Assembly (NCBI GenBank): GCA_963765875.1
Contig: CAVXYK010000008.1
Location: forward strand, 124,001 to 188,000
DNA from: JAWKOK01 sp963765875
GTDB taxonomy: Bacteria; Chloroflexota; Anaerolineae; Caldilineales; Caldilineaceae
Reading direction: 5' to 3'
DNA length: 64,000 nt
Below the pieces are notes generated by a model that did no database searches, was not told where the DNA came from, and was given only the letters and a program-made list of their open reading frames with translations. Positions within the stretch are counted from its first letter, which is position 1. Each line of letters starts with the position of its first letter. Below are positions 25,269 through 33,841 of the stretch, in pieces. A program made the position numbers and the translations under genes.

Positions 25269-26858
25269 TCACTTTTCCTGTTCTGTCATGGTTGAAAGAA
25301 GCACTGAGTCATAGCCATCAGTCGCCTCACAGTTGAAATCCCATGTACATTCCTTGTGGGCGCCAAGCCAGAAAAGGCCCGCCAGCGGACTGAGATTAAA
25401 CTGAATGGGCAATCTGTCACCTGACAGGACATCGTTACCGAACAGGTTCGTTTCATGGCTGACACTGAATACAACAGAGATCTGATCGAACCAGTAGCGG
25501 AAGTTGGACAACTGCATCTCAGCCTCTTCCGGACCGCCCGATTCGCCCGCAACGCAGTCGGTCTCCGGGCCAAAGGTGACAGGGATTTCCTGGCCCGTAT
25601 AGGTGATCTGTCCGTTGCTGGAACACTCGCTGCTTGAACGATAGTGCCAGTCGGCCGTAATCCGGGATGATCCGAGTTGTGGGCTGATGTTGATGCCAAG
25701 GTCTGTAGAGGCAAAGCCCAGGCTCCAGTTGCGGATGGGTACATAGATCTGCGGGATCGGCAGGGATGTGCCCGGTCCGAATGGCGTGGCAAAGCTGGCC
25801 GATTCGTTGACCGTCGTCTCGATATAGCAGCCGGGGCAGACATTCGCTTCAAGAAGAATGGCCTTGATGCCCAGGAATGTATCAAAACGCAGTACAAATT
25901 CATCACCGCCCTCCGGCGCGACCCCTGCGTCAACATACGCCTGCTCTGACCAGTCCTGTGGGAACAATGCAGAGGAGAACCGGATCGGCCCACCTGTGTC
26001 CGTTGCCAGTCCATTCAAGGCCACATCAGTCGGTAGCCGCAATCCTGCAGTCCAGTCCAAGCTGAAGCCTGCCATGAAGTCATAAACCGTGAAATTGCGC
26101 ACAGACATGCTGTCGCCAAACGTGTAGTCGATATCCGGTCCCATGTAGGTCAAGCCCAGAAGAATCGGCTCCATAGCCACTGCACCGGTAGCATCGTAGA
26201 AGATCGTCTGCGCCGCATCCATTCCCGCGTCCTCACCTTCATAGGAAACGTTGAGGGTCTCAGAGATTGTCTGCGTTCGCGGTTCCTGTCCAAATTCGAC
26301 CTGGTCCCAGATGCCGGGAATCTGCTCCGCCAACAGCGTTCGGTAAAGTTCCGTATAGTCGCCGGACAGCACCGAACCGTGCGCGTCAGTGGGCAGCGTA
26401 CCGGTGACGACAAGTGCCGGCCAGACATCGTATCCGGCCTCCTCCGGACCATCGAAATGAAGAACGGTCTTGGCGGTAATCTCGACGACCTGCTCTGTGC
26501 CGTCGCCATCCGCCTTTGCCACCTCTTGAGGCGGCTTCAACTCATACTCGAAGGTCACAGAGGATGGATTCGGCAGGCCAGCTGCTGCCCTCGCCTCTAG
26601 GGTCTGGGCCAATTTCTGCTGATAGGGTGTCATGGTCTCTTCAGTGGATGCCTCCACCGTATCAGTTTCTTGGCCGGCATCACTGTCGCCAGCGCTAGTG
26701 TCCGCATCCGTGTCAGTGGACAGCAGTTCGGCCACAATGCCGGCCCCGTCCAGGACCATACGGGGCAGCGAATCAGCATCTTCTCCACCACAGCCGGATG
26801 TCAAAATGGCCAGAATCAAGAGGAATGGCACCAGATGCCAACGTTGTTTCGTTTTCAT
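25269..26858 (-). CDS. Large lipoprotein of unknown function
   Basis: A 529-residue secreted protein with a lipoprotein signal (FLLILAILTSGCGG, lipobox TSGC). An acidic Asp/Thr/Ser-rich linker (TDTDADTSAGDSDAG) leads into a long region that looks mainly beta-structured, with several Cys pairs (ANVCPGCYIE, SSECSSNG, ECTWDFNCE) that probably form disulfides outside the cell. No enzyme motif seen. It is followed after four bases by the membrane lipoprotein gene, with which it forms an operon. I do not recognise the family. Confidence 0.8.
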   Translation of the reverse strand: MKTKQRWHLVPFLLILAILTSGCGGEDADSLPRMVLDGAGIVAELLSTDTDADTSAGDSDAGQETDTVEASTEETMTPYQQKLAQTLEARAAAGLPNPSSVTFEYELKPPQEVAKADGDGTEQVVEITAKTVLHFDGPEEAGYDVWPALVVTGTLPTDAHGSVLSGDYTELYRTLLAEQIPGIWDQVEFGQEPRTQTISETLNVSYEGEDAGMDAAQTIFYDATGAVAMEPILLGLTYMGPDIDYTFGDSMSVRNFTVYDFMAGFSLDWTAGLRLPTDVALNGLATDTGGPIRFSSALFPQDWSEQAYVDAGVAPEGGDEFVLRFDTFLGIKAILLEANVCPGCYIETTVNESASFATPFGPGTSLPIPQIYVPIRNWSLGFASTDLGINISPQLGSSRITADWHYRSSSECSSNGQITYTGQEIPVTFGPETDCVAGESGGPEEAEMQLSNFRYWFDQISVVFSVSHETNLFGNDVLSGDRLPIQFNLSPLAGLFWLGAHKECTWDFNCEATDGYDSVLLSTMTEQEK

Positions 26859-27069
26859 TATCGCTCGAACTCCAGTCTGGAAATCAACTTCAATGGAGGT
26901 ATTGTCTACAGCACCGCCACATCAAACGAATCCGAACGAATGGTGATCGACGAATTAGCACAGATCCTGTCGACATTATACTCAATTTCAGGAAATGTTG
27001 TTAGCCCATTGTGCTCGACCACTCTTCCGACCCGGCTGATCAATACTGGTGTCGGTTCCGTTTACAAAC

Positions 27070-27116
27070 CAGCAGCACCACCGTGACCGTTGCCAATGGC
27101 CATGGTGGTGCTGCTG
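27070..27116. terminator. Long hairpin downstream of the His/Met-rich protein gene
   Basis: cagcagcaccacc (27070-27082) and ggtggtgctgctg (27104-27116) form a perfect 13-bp stem. On the minus strand it lies 46 bases after the stop of the gene at 27162. The following T content is weak (gtttgt), so termination is likely but not certain. The remaining part of 26859-27161 contains nothing that I recognise. Confidence 0.5.
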
Positions 27117-27161
27117 TCTCTTCGTTCTATTTCGTCAAAATCTTTTTGCCGTCGACGCCAT

Positions 27162-28178
27162 TTAGTCGCCTAGCATCACCATGTCCATTATCTCCTGACC
27201 ATCGACAGCCAGGGGTTGATGGTTATTGGCATAGAGAACAACTGAAACCATTTCGGCATCTTCAGGCACTGAATCAAGGTGATACCATTCGCCGTACAGT
27301 CGAGCCACTTTAACATCATCCACATAGAGATGGGCATGGCCTTCACCGTCGGCCGGGTCCGTATCGACATGATGAGGTGCAAACATGAAATTCATGGTCT
27401 GTACGCGAATATTGAGGCTGCTATCGCTCAATGGAATCACCTGGAGAACGACAATCGGCGCGGTATCAGCATCAAGCTCAATCGGCTCGCCGTGATTATG
27501 GTCCATGCCGTCGCCATGCATGTGCCCTGCCATCTCCATACCACCATCTCGATAGGGGTTTTCTCCGGCAACCAGCGGGGTCCAGAAGTCGTCAAAAGAG
27601 GCCGAACAGTCCTGGTCGCCACCGCGGACCTCCTTCTCGCCGACAACGAATGAATAGCGTCCTAACTCATTCTCCGGGTGCCAAAGCGCAACGGTGTAGG
27701 CAGCATCTTCAGGCGCCTCAAAGAATGTGTCTTCCCAGTTCCAGTAGTAGCGTCCGCCAAAGGGTTCGTACCAGTAGACCGGCTCGTCGCCGAGCGAGAC
27801 CATCATGCCGCCCTGATCATCGGGAATGCTGACACCGTCAGGCAAGCTGTCGAGGCGCTCGCCGTCGATGCCAGGCCCATAGACGACCATGATAGGTGAA
27901 AAATCCTCCTGCCCTTCAATGGCAGGGATGCTTAAACTGAGCAGAACCGACTGCCCCTCCTCAGCGTCGAAGGTGTAGAAGTCTACATCACCGGCAGGAT
28001 AGAGATTTCCGTAGTAGGCATACGAGATTGAGGAGTCTGGAACCTGCCAGGGACTGTCTGCTGTTGCATCAGAAAATTCACAATAGGGCTGGTGTGCCTG
28101 GGCGTCTCTTGGTGTTAGCACCGTCAAGAGTACAAGAATGCCGACAATCGACATTGCTACTGTACGAAACTTCATCAT
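27162..28178 (-). CDS. Exported protein with His/Met-rich metal-binding linker
   Basis: About 338 residues from the ATG at 28178, chosen because ggagaa lies just before it (another ATG at 28190 is in frame). A Sec signal peptide ends near AQAHQPY. The first half resembles a PPC-type beta domain (AGDVDFYTFDAEEGQSVLLS). A linker rich in His and Met follows (MEMAGHMHGDGMDHNHG), a pattern seen in copper-handling proteins, then a second beta domain containing FMFAPHHVDTDPADGEGHAH and LYGEWYHL. I infer metal binding outside the cell, possibly copper; no direct proof. It is separated from the two lipoprotein genes by about 300 bases on the same strand. Confidence 0.75.
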   Translation of the reverse strand: MMKFRTVAMSIVGILVLLTVLTPRDAQAHQPYCEFSDATADSPWQVPDSSISYAYYGNLYPAGDVDFYTFDAEEGQSVLLSLSIPAIEGQEDFSPIMVVYGPGIDGERLDSLPDGVSIPDDQGGMMVSLGDEPVYWYEPFGGRYYWNWEDTFFEAPEDAAYTVALWHPENELGRYSFVVGEKEVRGGDQDCSASFDDFWTPLVAGENPYRDGGMEMAGHMHGDGMDHNHGEPIELDADTAPIVVLQVIPLSDSSLNIRVQTMNFMFAPHHVDTDPADGEGHAHLYVDDVKVARLYGEWYHLDSVPEDAEMVSVVLYANNHQPLAVDGQEIMDMVMLGD

Positions 28179-28478
28179 GTTCTTCTCCATTGCATCTGTA
28201 AATTAACCAACCATCGTTGACCGGAATCTGTTGACAGCTTAGGACAAAAAACCGTGAAGAGATGTAAGCCATCACCATTCGCACAGATAATTTTAATATT
28301 TTGCACAGAAAAAGCTCGGTCCATTTCTGAAATCTCAAACCAGCGACATTTGCTTCATACTGCGACCAGCACGTAGAGTGTAAGGATGTTTCACAAGCGG
28401 AGATGCTGAACACTGTCGAGTGCCTGACAGGCTACAAGATTGAATCGCTTTCGACCTACAGAATGGCGGCAGGAGATA

Positions 28479-29156
28479 ATGGAGAAGCAGGATAAGGCGT
28501 GGGAGATCTACTATCGGCTGCTCGATCACTACGGTGAGCCCGATTGGCGACCGAGTCGGTCTGCCATGGATGAGCTGATCCTGACGATCTTGAGCGCCAA
28601 CACCAATGACGTCAACAGTGGTCGCGCCTTCGATGAACTCGTTCGGCGCTATAACCATGACTGGGAAGCCATCCGGACGGCCCCTCTCGATGAGATCAAG
28701 GACGCCATCCGCGTGGCGGGTATGTACAACCAGAAGGCCCCGCGCATCGTCTCGGCACTGGAGCGAATCAAGGCCGAGCGAGGAACCTATAGCCTCGATC
28801 ATCTACCCGAGATGCCGGTCGACGAGGCCATGACCTATCTGACCGACTTCCCCGGCGTGGGCCACAAGACAGCCAGCATTGTCCTGCTCTTCGTCTTCAA
28901 TATGCCGACCTTTCCGGTCGACACCCACATCCAACGCATCTCTCAGAGAACGGGCATCAGCAGTCGGAGAGCCACGCCGGAGAAGGTCAAGGGAGACTGG
29001 GAAGCGCTGCTGCCCGGCGAGACCTATTTTCAGCTGCATGTCAGCCTGATCACACATGGCCGAGAACGATGTCGCGCCCGCAAACCCCAATGTGATGGTT
29101 GTCCACTGCTGCCGCTCTGCGACTACGGGAATCATGCCGAGGCCTGGGCGATCTAG
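28479..29156 (+). CDS. nth: Endonuclease III (DNA glycosylase/AP lyase)
   Basis: A 225-residue base-excision-repair enzyme that removes oxidised pyrimidines and cleaves at abasic sites. The helix-hairpin-helix with catalytic Lys is visible in LTDFPGVGHKTASIVLL, and the catalytic Asp follows in FPVDTHIQR. The iron-sulfur loop has the standard spacing C-x6-C-x2-C-x5-C (CRARKPQCDGCPLLPLC). The start at 28479 gives the normal N-terminus; the aggag site is only three bases from the ATG. A TTG 39 bases upstream is in frame but would add an atypical tail. Length normal. Confidence 0.95.
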   Translation: MEKQDKAWEIYYRLLDHYGEPDWRPSRSAMDELILTILSANTNDVNSGRAFDELVRRYNHDWEAIRTAPLDEIKDAIRVAGMYNQKAPRIVSALERIKAERGTYSLDHLPEMPVDEAMTYLTDFPGVGHKTASIVLLFVFNMPTFPVDTHIQRISQRTGISSRRATPEKVKGDWEALLPGETYFQLHVSLITHGRERCRARKPQCDGCPLLPLCDYGNHAEAWAI

Positions 29157-29176
29157 ATCTCAAAACACCAAATTAA

Positions 29177-29207
29177 AAAAGCCACCGCTCGATGAGCGGT
29201 GGCTTTT
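29177..29207. terminator. Bidirectional intrinsic terminator (nth / rpsT)
   Basis: aaaagccaccgct (29177-29189) and agcggtggctttt (29195-29207) form a perfect 13-bp stem with a five-base loop and A/T tracts on both sides. It serves the convergent nth and rpsT genes. Confidence 0.95.
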
Positions 29208-29227
29208 GAGTTCAGTCAAACCCAGAT

Positions 29228-29494
29228 CTAGGCAAATGCCTTGTTGTAGGCAAGTGTGATCCGGCTCTTTCGACGCGAAGCGTTGTTCTTGTGAATCACG
29301 CCTGACTTGGCGGCACGATCCAGCGTATTGGTCGCCTTACGAACTGCCTCAAGGGCAGCTGCTTGGTTGCCGCTTTCAATCGCTGCACGGGCCTTCTTGA
29401 CGGAAGTACGCGTGCTGGCCATTACGACGCGGTTTCGTTCGTGCCGTTGGATACTCTGTCGAGCACGCTTCTCCGCAGATTTAATATTTGCCAT
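29228..29494 (-). CDS. rpsT: 30S ribosomal protein S20
   Basis: An 88-residue basic protein with the S20 start (MANIKSAEKRARQSIQRHER) and end (SGVIHKNNASRRKSRI). It binds 16S rRNA early in assembly of the small subunit. The ATG follows a ggggagaatgaattagg leader. A promoter lies about 175 bases upstream, so there is a leader long enough for translational autocontrol, known for S20 in other bacteria. It stands alone between nth and a repeat-bearing gap. Confidence 0.97.
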   Translation of the reverse strand: MANIKSAEKRARQSIQRHERNRVVMASTRTSVKKARAAIESGNQAAALEAVRKATNTLDRAAKSGVIHKNNASRRKSRITLAYNKAFA

Positions 29495-29668
29495 CCTAAT
29501 TCATTCTCCCCAAGTTCATCTGATTGCGGCCGACTCCGGTTGGCCATCTGCACAGAACACGTTTCTTGATCACAGTTGAGCTTCATTGAAGCCAACCTAT
29601 TATTTCAATTGAACGCGGCGTAAGTCGAGCACAGTTGAGAGGACAGGCTCTTCCTTACACAAGAAAAC

Positions 29669-29697
29669 AGTATAGCGAACCCCGGCCGGTTTGTCGA
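29669..29697 (-). promoter_or_regulatory. Promoter of rpsT
   Basis: Read on the minus strand: TCGACA (29697-29692), 17 bases, TATACT (29674-29669). Both boxes are one base from consensus. It is the only good promoter in the gap upstream of rpsT. Confidence 0.65.
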
Positions 29698-29759
29698 ATT
29701 TGAAGGCATGATGGATCTCGATGATTCCAAAGAGATTTATTGTATGCCGCGCAAAGCAC

Positions 29760-29877
29760 ATTTGTCACAGATTTCCACAGCTAAAAAAGGATAGGACACA
29801 GATGGCGTTTAGGATTTTCTGTTTGCTTTGAAAGCATCTGTGATAATCGGTTTTTTATCTGTGTGAATCTGTGGCAA
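29760..29877. repeat. ctgtgg-family palindromic repeat, copy C
   Basis: Starts atttgtcacagatttccaca and ends tttatctgtgtgaatctgtg plus gcaaaa, with the shared ggataggacaca unit inside. It belongs to the same family as 13386-13508 and 13523-13608, 16 kb away, and fills most of the gap between rpsT and the DUF2085 gene. Confidence 0.8.
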
Positions 29878-29918
29878 AAAGGGGCTCACTGCAACCAACG
29901 CACGCTGGACGGTAACCA

Positions 29919-30632
29919 CTATTCGTCCGCTGACGAGGTCTGCGCCATTCGGATTGTCTCTGTTTCGATGACGCTCTCCATGGCCTCCTCGACATAGGGA
30001 TAGGCCAGCCAGACAGAGCCGACGCCAAAGATCATGCCGGTGATGGAGCGCAGCACCCAGTTGCTCTCGCGCAACCCGACCATCTGGCTGAGGCCGTCGA
30101 CGGCAATGGGGATCAGAAAGAGTGCATAGACTTTGAGGGAAAGCGGCCGAACAGTTCTTCGTTTGCGCACGAGGCCATAGACCAATCCAGCCAAAAGGAC
30201 CGAGCCATAGATGGCGACATCGCGTTGACAAAGGGCCACTTTGTAGCCAAGCCATTCGTTGCCGACAAATCTGCGCATGACGAGCAGATTGAGTCCCTCA
30301 GCCATGCCGCCCTGTACCAAGACCGGTTCCAACGGCGCATGGTCATGGCCGAAGAGGAAGAAACTGTGATCGGGCAGCTGGTGGCAGAAGACCGAATAGA
30401 CGCCGTAGATGGCGTTTGCAGGGGTTGTCAGACCCAGTTGCATCAAGATTGGGGCCAGAAAGGGAATCCCCACATACATGCCCCAAGCCAGGTTGAAGAG
30501 GAAGAGCCAATGGCGCGCCACCCAGAGAACCATGCCATTGGCCGCCTGGTTAATCTTGGCGTCCGCGGTCGAGACGTTTGATTGATTGTCGGAAGGGGCG
30601 GGTTCAGCGGCCGCTTCAGAATCCTGGGTCAT
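29919..30632 (-). CDS. DUF2085 family membrane protein
   Basis: A 237-residue membrane protein with an N-terminal soluble tail of about 30 residues and about five membrane helices. The DUF2085 marks are VFCHQLPDHSFFLFG and ALCQRDVAIYGSVL (Cys-His and Cys-Gln-Arg-Asp). The conserved cysteines face the same side as expected for redox or metal chemistry, but the function of the family is not known. It overlaps the end of the glutaredoxin-like gene by 17 bases and lies just beyond the cytochrome c maturation cluster, which supports a role at the membrane redox interface. Confidence 0.85.
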   Translation of the reverse strand: MTQDSEAAAEPAPSDNQSNVSTADAKINQAANGMVLWVARHWLFLFNLAWGMYVGIPFLAPILMQLGLTTPANAIYGVYSVFCHQLPDHSFFLFGHDHAPLEPVLVQGGMAEGLNLLVMRRFVGNEWLGYKVALCQRDVAIYGSVLLAGLVYGLVRKRRTVRPLSLKVYALFLIPIAVDGLSQMVGLRESNWVLRSITGMIFGVGSVWLAYPYVEEAMESVIETETIRMAQTSSADE

Positions 30633-30898
30633 GGGTTATGCCATCATTATGTCGGTGAGTCAGCAGCGGCAGTAGCGCCTGCCATGTGCCCTGCCGGTTG
30701 TGCGGAGGATAAAGGATCGGGCCGCCTTCGATGTCCAGCACCGGGATCAGGTATCGATAGCGTTCAAAGTCAGCCTCGTCATCCTCAATGTTGCACTCGA
30801 TCAGCGTGAATCCAAACTCTTCCTGCAGGCCATCCAGATCGGTCTTCAACTCATCACACAGCGGACAATCGGGCTTAGAATAGAGTCGTGAGTTTCAT
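30616..30898 (-). CDS. Glutaredoxin-like thiol protein (DUF836 type), frameshifted
   Basis: If one base near 30886 is skipped, ATG 30898 opens MKLTLYSKPDCPLCDELK, a thioredoxin-fold start with a CPLC active site. The protein continues to PVLDIEGGPILYPP and ends at 30616, about 93 residues. As written, the ATG frame stops after seven codons and the CxxC frame has no start, so an indel must be present; error or mutation cannot be told apart. Such small thiol proteins reduce disulfides, and the position next to ccdA and the Ccm genes fits a role in keeping apocytochrome cysteines reduced. Confidence 0.7.
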
Positions 30899-30920
30899 CT
30901 TTTCGACCGACACTGAAAGG

Positions 30921-30991
30921 CGATCCACGAAGAATCACGAGCTTTCACAAGAAGTGTCCTTTCGTGGAAATTCGTGATTCTTCGTGGATCG
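30921..30991. repeat. Perfect 20-bp inverted repeat, cacgaa type
   Basis: Bases 30921-30940 and 30972-30991 are exact reverse complements (cgatccacgaagaatcacga on the left), with ttcgtgg units in the loop. Same family as 525-598 and 7169-7302. It separates ccdA from the glutaredoxin-like gene. Confidence 0.85.
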
Positions 30992-31023
30992 TCATTTTTC
31001 CCGTGGAAACATCCTAAGAAGAA

Positions 31024-31957
31024 TTACTCCCCACTCACCGCCGTGCCACTCAAGTAGCCGATGTAGGCCGGAATCAAGGGCAGCACACAGGGGCTGATGA
31101 AGCTGATCAGGCCGGCCATGAAGGCGATGGGAATGGCAGCCAACGTGCTGGCGCTAACGATATTGCCACCAACGCTGGAACTGCCGACCAACGCATCTTC
31201 CAGATTGAAGACAAATTCATTGAGGAAGGAGAATTGAGTCGTCAGCGTGGTGAGGCTGCCGGACCAGAGTAGGAAGGCGACATAGAGCAAGAAGACACCA
31301 CTTATAATGCTCACAATGTGGGCATGGCGATTGATCCTGCGCAACACCTTGGTGGCGCTGCTAAATGCGGCGCCCGTAATCAGGAACGGAATGCCCAGGC
31401 CCAGGCTGTAGACCGCCAACAAAATCGCGCCCTGAGCAACGGTCGCGCCGTCGCTGGCCAGGAAGAGAATACTGGCCAGAATCGGTCCGACACAGGGAAC
31501 CCAGCCGGCGCTGAAGCTCACGCCCAGTAGAAAGCTGCTGGCATAGCCCCAATTGCGGCTGACCTCGTGCATGTCGGTGACACGCTTCTCGCTGTACATG
31601 AGCCCGTTGAAGAAGTCGAGCACGCTCACCAGAGCAGCCGCAGCCGGATTTGCATCCAGATCGTAGCGCCCTCGGATCTTGTCGACAAGCCAGCGGAAAA
31701 CCCCCAGGGTGGACAAGCCAAAAATGACCAACATGATGGCGCCCAACCGTTGCATGGCCGGCAGATATTGGTTCAGGCTATTGCCTAGCAGGCCTGCCGC
31801 CGAGCCCAATAGCGTAAAGACGGTCGTGAATCCCAGTACAAAAAAGACGGAATGCAGAAAGACTACCAGACGACGGCCACCATCGTCCTTTTTTGGGCGT
31901 TGCCACCTGCGGGGTAGCCACTTGCTGTGTATCAGGTTCTTGTAGCATTTCTGCCAT
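31024..31957 (-). CDS. ccdA: CcdA-family thiol-disulfide transporter, apparently circularly permuted, frameshifted
   Basis: The start at 31957 is set by gaggag seven bases ahead. The first 26 codons (MAEMLQEPDTQQVATPQVA...) run into a six-A tract at 31889-31894, and the frame must drop one base there to continue into VVFLHSVFFVLGFTTVFTLL. The product of about 310 residues has helix 4 with SFSAGWVPCVGPILASI, but the motif that normally opens CcdA (FISPCVLPLIPAYIGYLSG) stands at the very C-terminus. The order is thus helices 2-6 followed by helix 1. CcdA moves electrons across the membrane to reduce apocytochrome cysteines. Both catalytic cysteines are present. It lies downstream of ccmABCD on the same strand. 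Confidence 0.85.
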
Positions 31958-32096
31958 CTTACTGCTCCTCTGGATGAATGACCATTGGCCTAGCGGTTTC
32001 GTCTCGGTACGTCCGCCGTCTGCATGTCCACTGTCTGTACATCTGCCATGGTGCACTCACTCTATCGGGGTAAGCCTTCATCTGCTGTAACAGGGC

Positions 32097-32234
32097 CTAC
32101 GCAGGCTTATCGTTGACGACCTCTTCCAGAATTTCAATCTCATTTTGCAGCTTGCGCTGTCGCAACCCAATAAAGGTGACATACACGCCAACCAGCAACC
32201 AGACCGCGCCATAGGCGACTGCCAAAAAAGTCAT
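32097..32234 (-). CDS. ccmD: CcmD-like heme exporter subunit
   Basis: A 45-residue protein: one membrane helix (VAYGAVWLLVGVYVTFIGL) then a charged helix (RQRKLQNEIEILEEVV) that is the usual CcmD pattern. Its ATG overlaps the ccmC stop (ATGA), so the two are translationally coupled. CcmD holds the CcmABC complex together and helps release heme-loaded CcmE. The gene is short enough to be missed by automatic calling. Confidence 0.85.
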   Translation of the reverse strand: MTFLAVAYGAVWLLVGVYVTFIGLRQRKLQNEIEILEEVVNDKPA

Positions 32235-32989
32235 GCTTCGATCTCCTCTCTCAATTCTTCAATTCGATCCTCGACCCGCAACTGCCGCCAGCGCATGATC
32301 AGCAGCGAGGCAAAGAGCAGGCTGAAACTGATCGCGCCAATGGTCAAGGTATCACCCATGGTGGCGCCCATGGCAAAGTCGCCCTGCGCCTCTGCATTTT
32401 CGCCGTCAAAGACGATCGGGTGAATGGAGCGAAACCAGCGTGCACTGTAGTAGGTAAGCGGAATGCTCAGGAAGGCGATCATGGCATAGATGCTGCCGAA
32501 GAGGGCCTTCGTTCGTCGATTGTCAATGCCGTTGCGGAAGAGGATGTAGGCCACGTAGATCAGCACCGTAATGGTCGATGCCGTCAGTCGTGGATCCCAC
32601 GTCCAGTAGGTATTCCAGGTCGGCTTGGACCAGATAGCTCCGGTGATGATGGTGCCCATGCCAATGACGGTGCCGACCTCCACGCTGGCCTGGGTTACGC
32701 GATCCCAATCAAGATTACGCGTAATCAGATAGAACACGCTGCCGACCACCGACATCAAAAACGCGGCCAGCGCGCCGATATTGCAGGCCATATGGATGTA
32801 GAAGATACGTTGTGCCGCCTGCTCATCGCCGGCCAGATTGAGGGCCGGTTTCGCATGCATGAAGGCCGCCCACATCAACGCCAATAGGCTCACTGTGGTG
32901 GCTAGGTTTAGCACAAGTTGAAAAATATCCCAGCCGCCCATGCGGCTGCCTTGCTTGGCCGGTTTCTCTGCTACTGATACACTTGCCAT
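32231..32989 (-). CDS. ccmC: Heme exporter protein CcmC
   Basis: A 252-residue membrane protein with six helices. The tryptophan-rich periplasmic motif of the heme-handling family is visible as WSKPTWNTYWTWDPRLT, with further His residues in loops (FYIHMACN, FRSIHPIVF). It presents heme for attachment to CcmE. The start follows agaggt; the gene overlaps ccmD at its end and follows ccmB after 70 bases. Length is normal for CcmC, and it is clearly too short for CcmF. Confidence 0.93.
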   Translation of the reverse strand: MASVSVAEKPAKQGSRMGGWDIFQLVLNLATTVSLLALMWAAFMHAKPALNLAGDEQAAQRIFYIHMACNIGALAAFLMSVVGSVFYLITRNLDWDRVTQASVEVGTVIGMGTIITGAIWSKPTWNTYWTWDPRLTASTITVLIYVAYILFRNGIDNRRTKALFGSIYAMIAFLSIPLTYYSARWFRSIHPIVFDGENAEAQGDFAMGATMGDTLTIGAISFSLLFASLLIMRWRQLRVEDRIEELREEIEA

Positions 32990-33059
32990 CGATTCGTGAC
33001 CTCTTTCTTCCTGTACTGCGATATTCCTATACTGCGATATTCCTGTGCAGCATTCTCCG

Positions 33060-33827
33060 CTATTCAGCGTCTTCCCAAATCATGCCAAAGACCATGAAAG
33101 CCACCGTAATGAAGATCAGATCGTACCCCAGCAAAATCCCCAACCAGTGCTGGAAATCTGCAAACTCGTGACCGTCAATCACAGACGCCGTCAGCGCAAC
33201 GCCGGCAACGAAGATCGGCACCATCACCGGCAGCAACAGAACCGGCAGCATGGTCTCACGCGAGCGTGTGTTGGCCGTCAGTCCGGCGAAAAGCGTACCA
33301 ACGGCGACATATCCGATGGTTCCCAGCAGCGCCCCAACCAGAATCCAGGTGTGCATCAGGTTGACATCAAACATGACCAGGATCACAGGCAGAATGATCA
33401 ACTCAGTCAGCACCATGAAGACCAGGCTGGCCAACATCTTGCCGAAATAGATGGCGCTCCGGTCAACCGGCGCCATCAATAACGCCGCCATGCTGCCACG
33501 ATCGACCTCTGCGCCAAATGAGCGATTGAGCCCCATGACGCCGCTGAAGAGGATGATTACCCAGAAGACGCCGGGCACAACCATGTCCGCCTCGGGCACA
33601 CGCAGGTCAAAGGCCATGCCAAAGATGATCACGGCCAGCACACTGAAGGCCATCATCGTGCCGATGATCTCCTTGGCCCGCCACTCGGAGCGTAGATCCT
33701 TTTGAGCAATGGCCAATGCCTTGCCCACATATGCGCCGAAACCGCCGCCGGTTCGCATCTCGATCGATTGCACTTCTACTGACTGCGCTTCGATAGATTG
33801 TGACTCTACGTGTACGGACTGTGTCAT
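33060..33827 (-). CDS. ccmB: Heme exporter permease CcmB
   Basis: A 255-residue ABC membrane subunit with six helices. The cytoplasmic start (IAQKDLRSEWRAKEIIGTMM) and the motif FGAEVDRGSMAALLMAPVDR are typical of CcmB. The first 25 residues form an odd repeated tail (SQSIEAQSVEVQSIEM) that may be translated or may indicate a later start. It pairs with CcmA, whose gene ends 15 bases upstream. Confidence 0.93.
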   Translation of the reverse strand: MTQSVHVESQSIEAQSVEVQSIEMRTGGGFGAYVGKALAIAQKDLRSEWRAKEIIGTMMAFSVLAVIIFGMAFDLRVPEADMVVPGVFWVIILFSGVMGLNRSFGAEVDRGSMAALLMAPVDRSAIYFGKMLASLVFMVLTELIILPVILVMFDVNLMHTWILVGALLGTIGYVAVGTLFAGLTANTRSRETMLPVLLLPVMVPIFVAGVALTASVIDGHEFADFQHWLGILLGYDLIFITVAFMVFGMIWEDAE

Positions 33828-33841
33828 GATCTCAATTCGGA

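Noticed and set aside
28335..28802. A 155-codon minus-strand frame opposite the start of endonuclease III
   Set aside because: Overlaps the clearly coding nth gene and has no motif; antisense shadow.
32231..32989. Alternative call as CcmF
   Set aside because: The length (252) and six-helix layout fit CcmC; CcmF has more than 600 residues.
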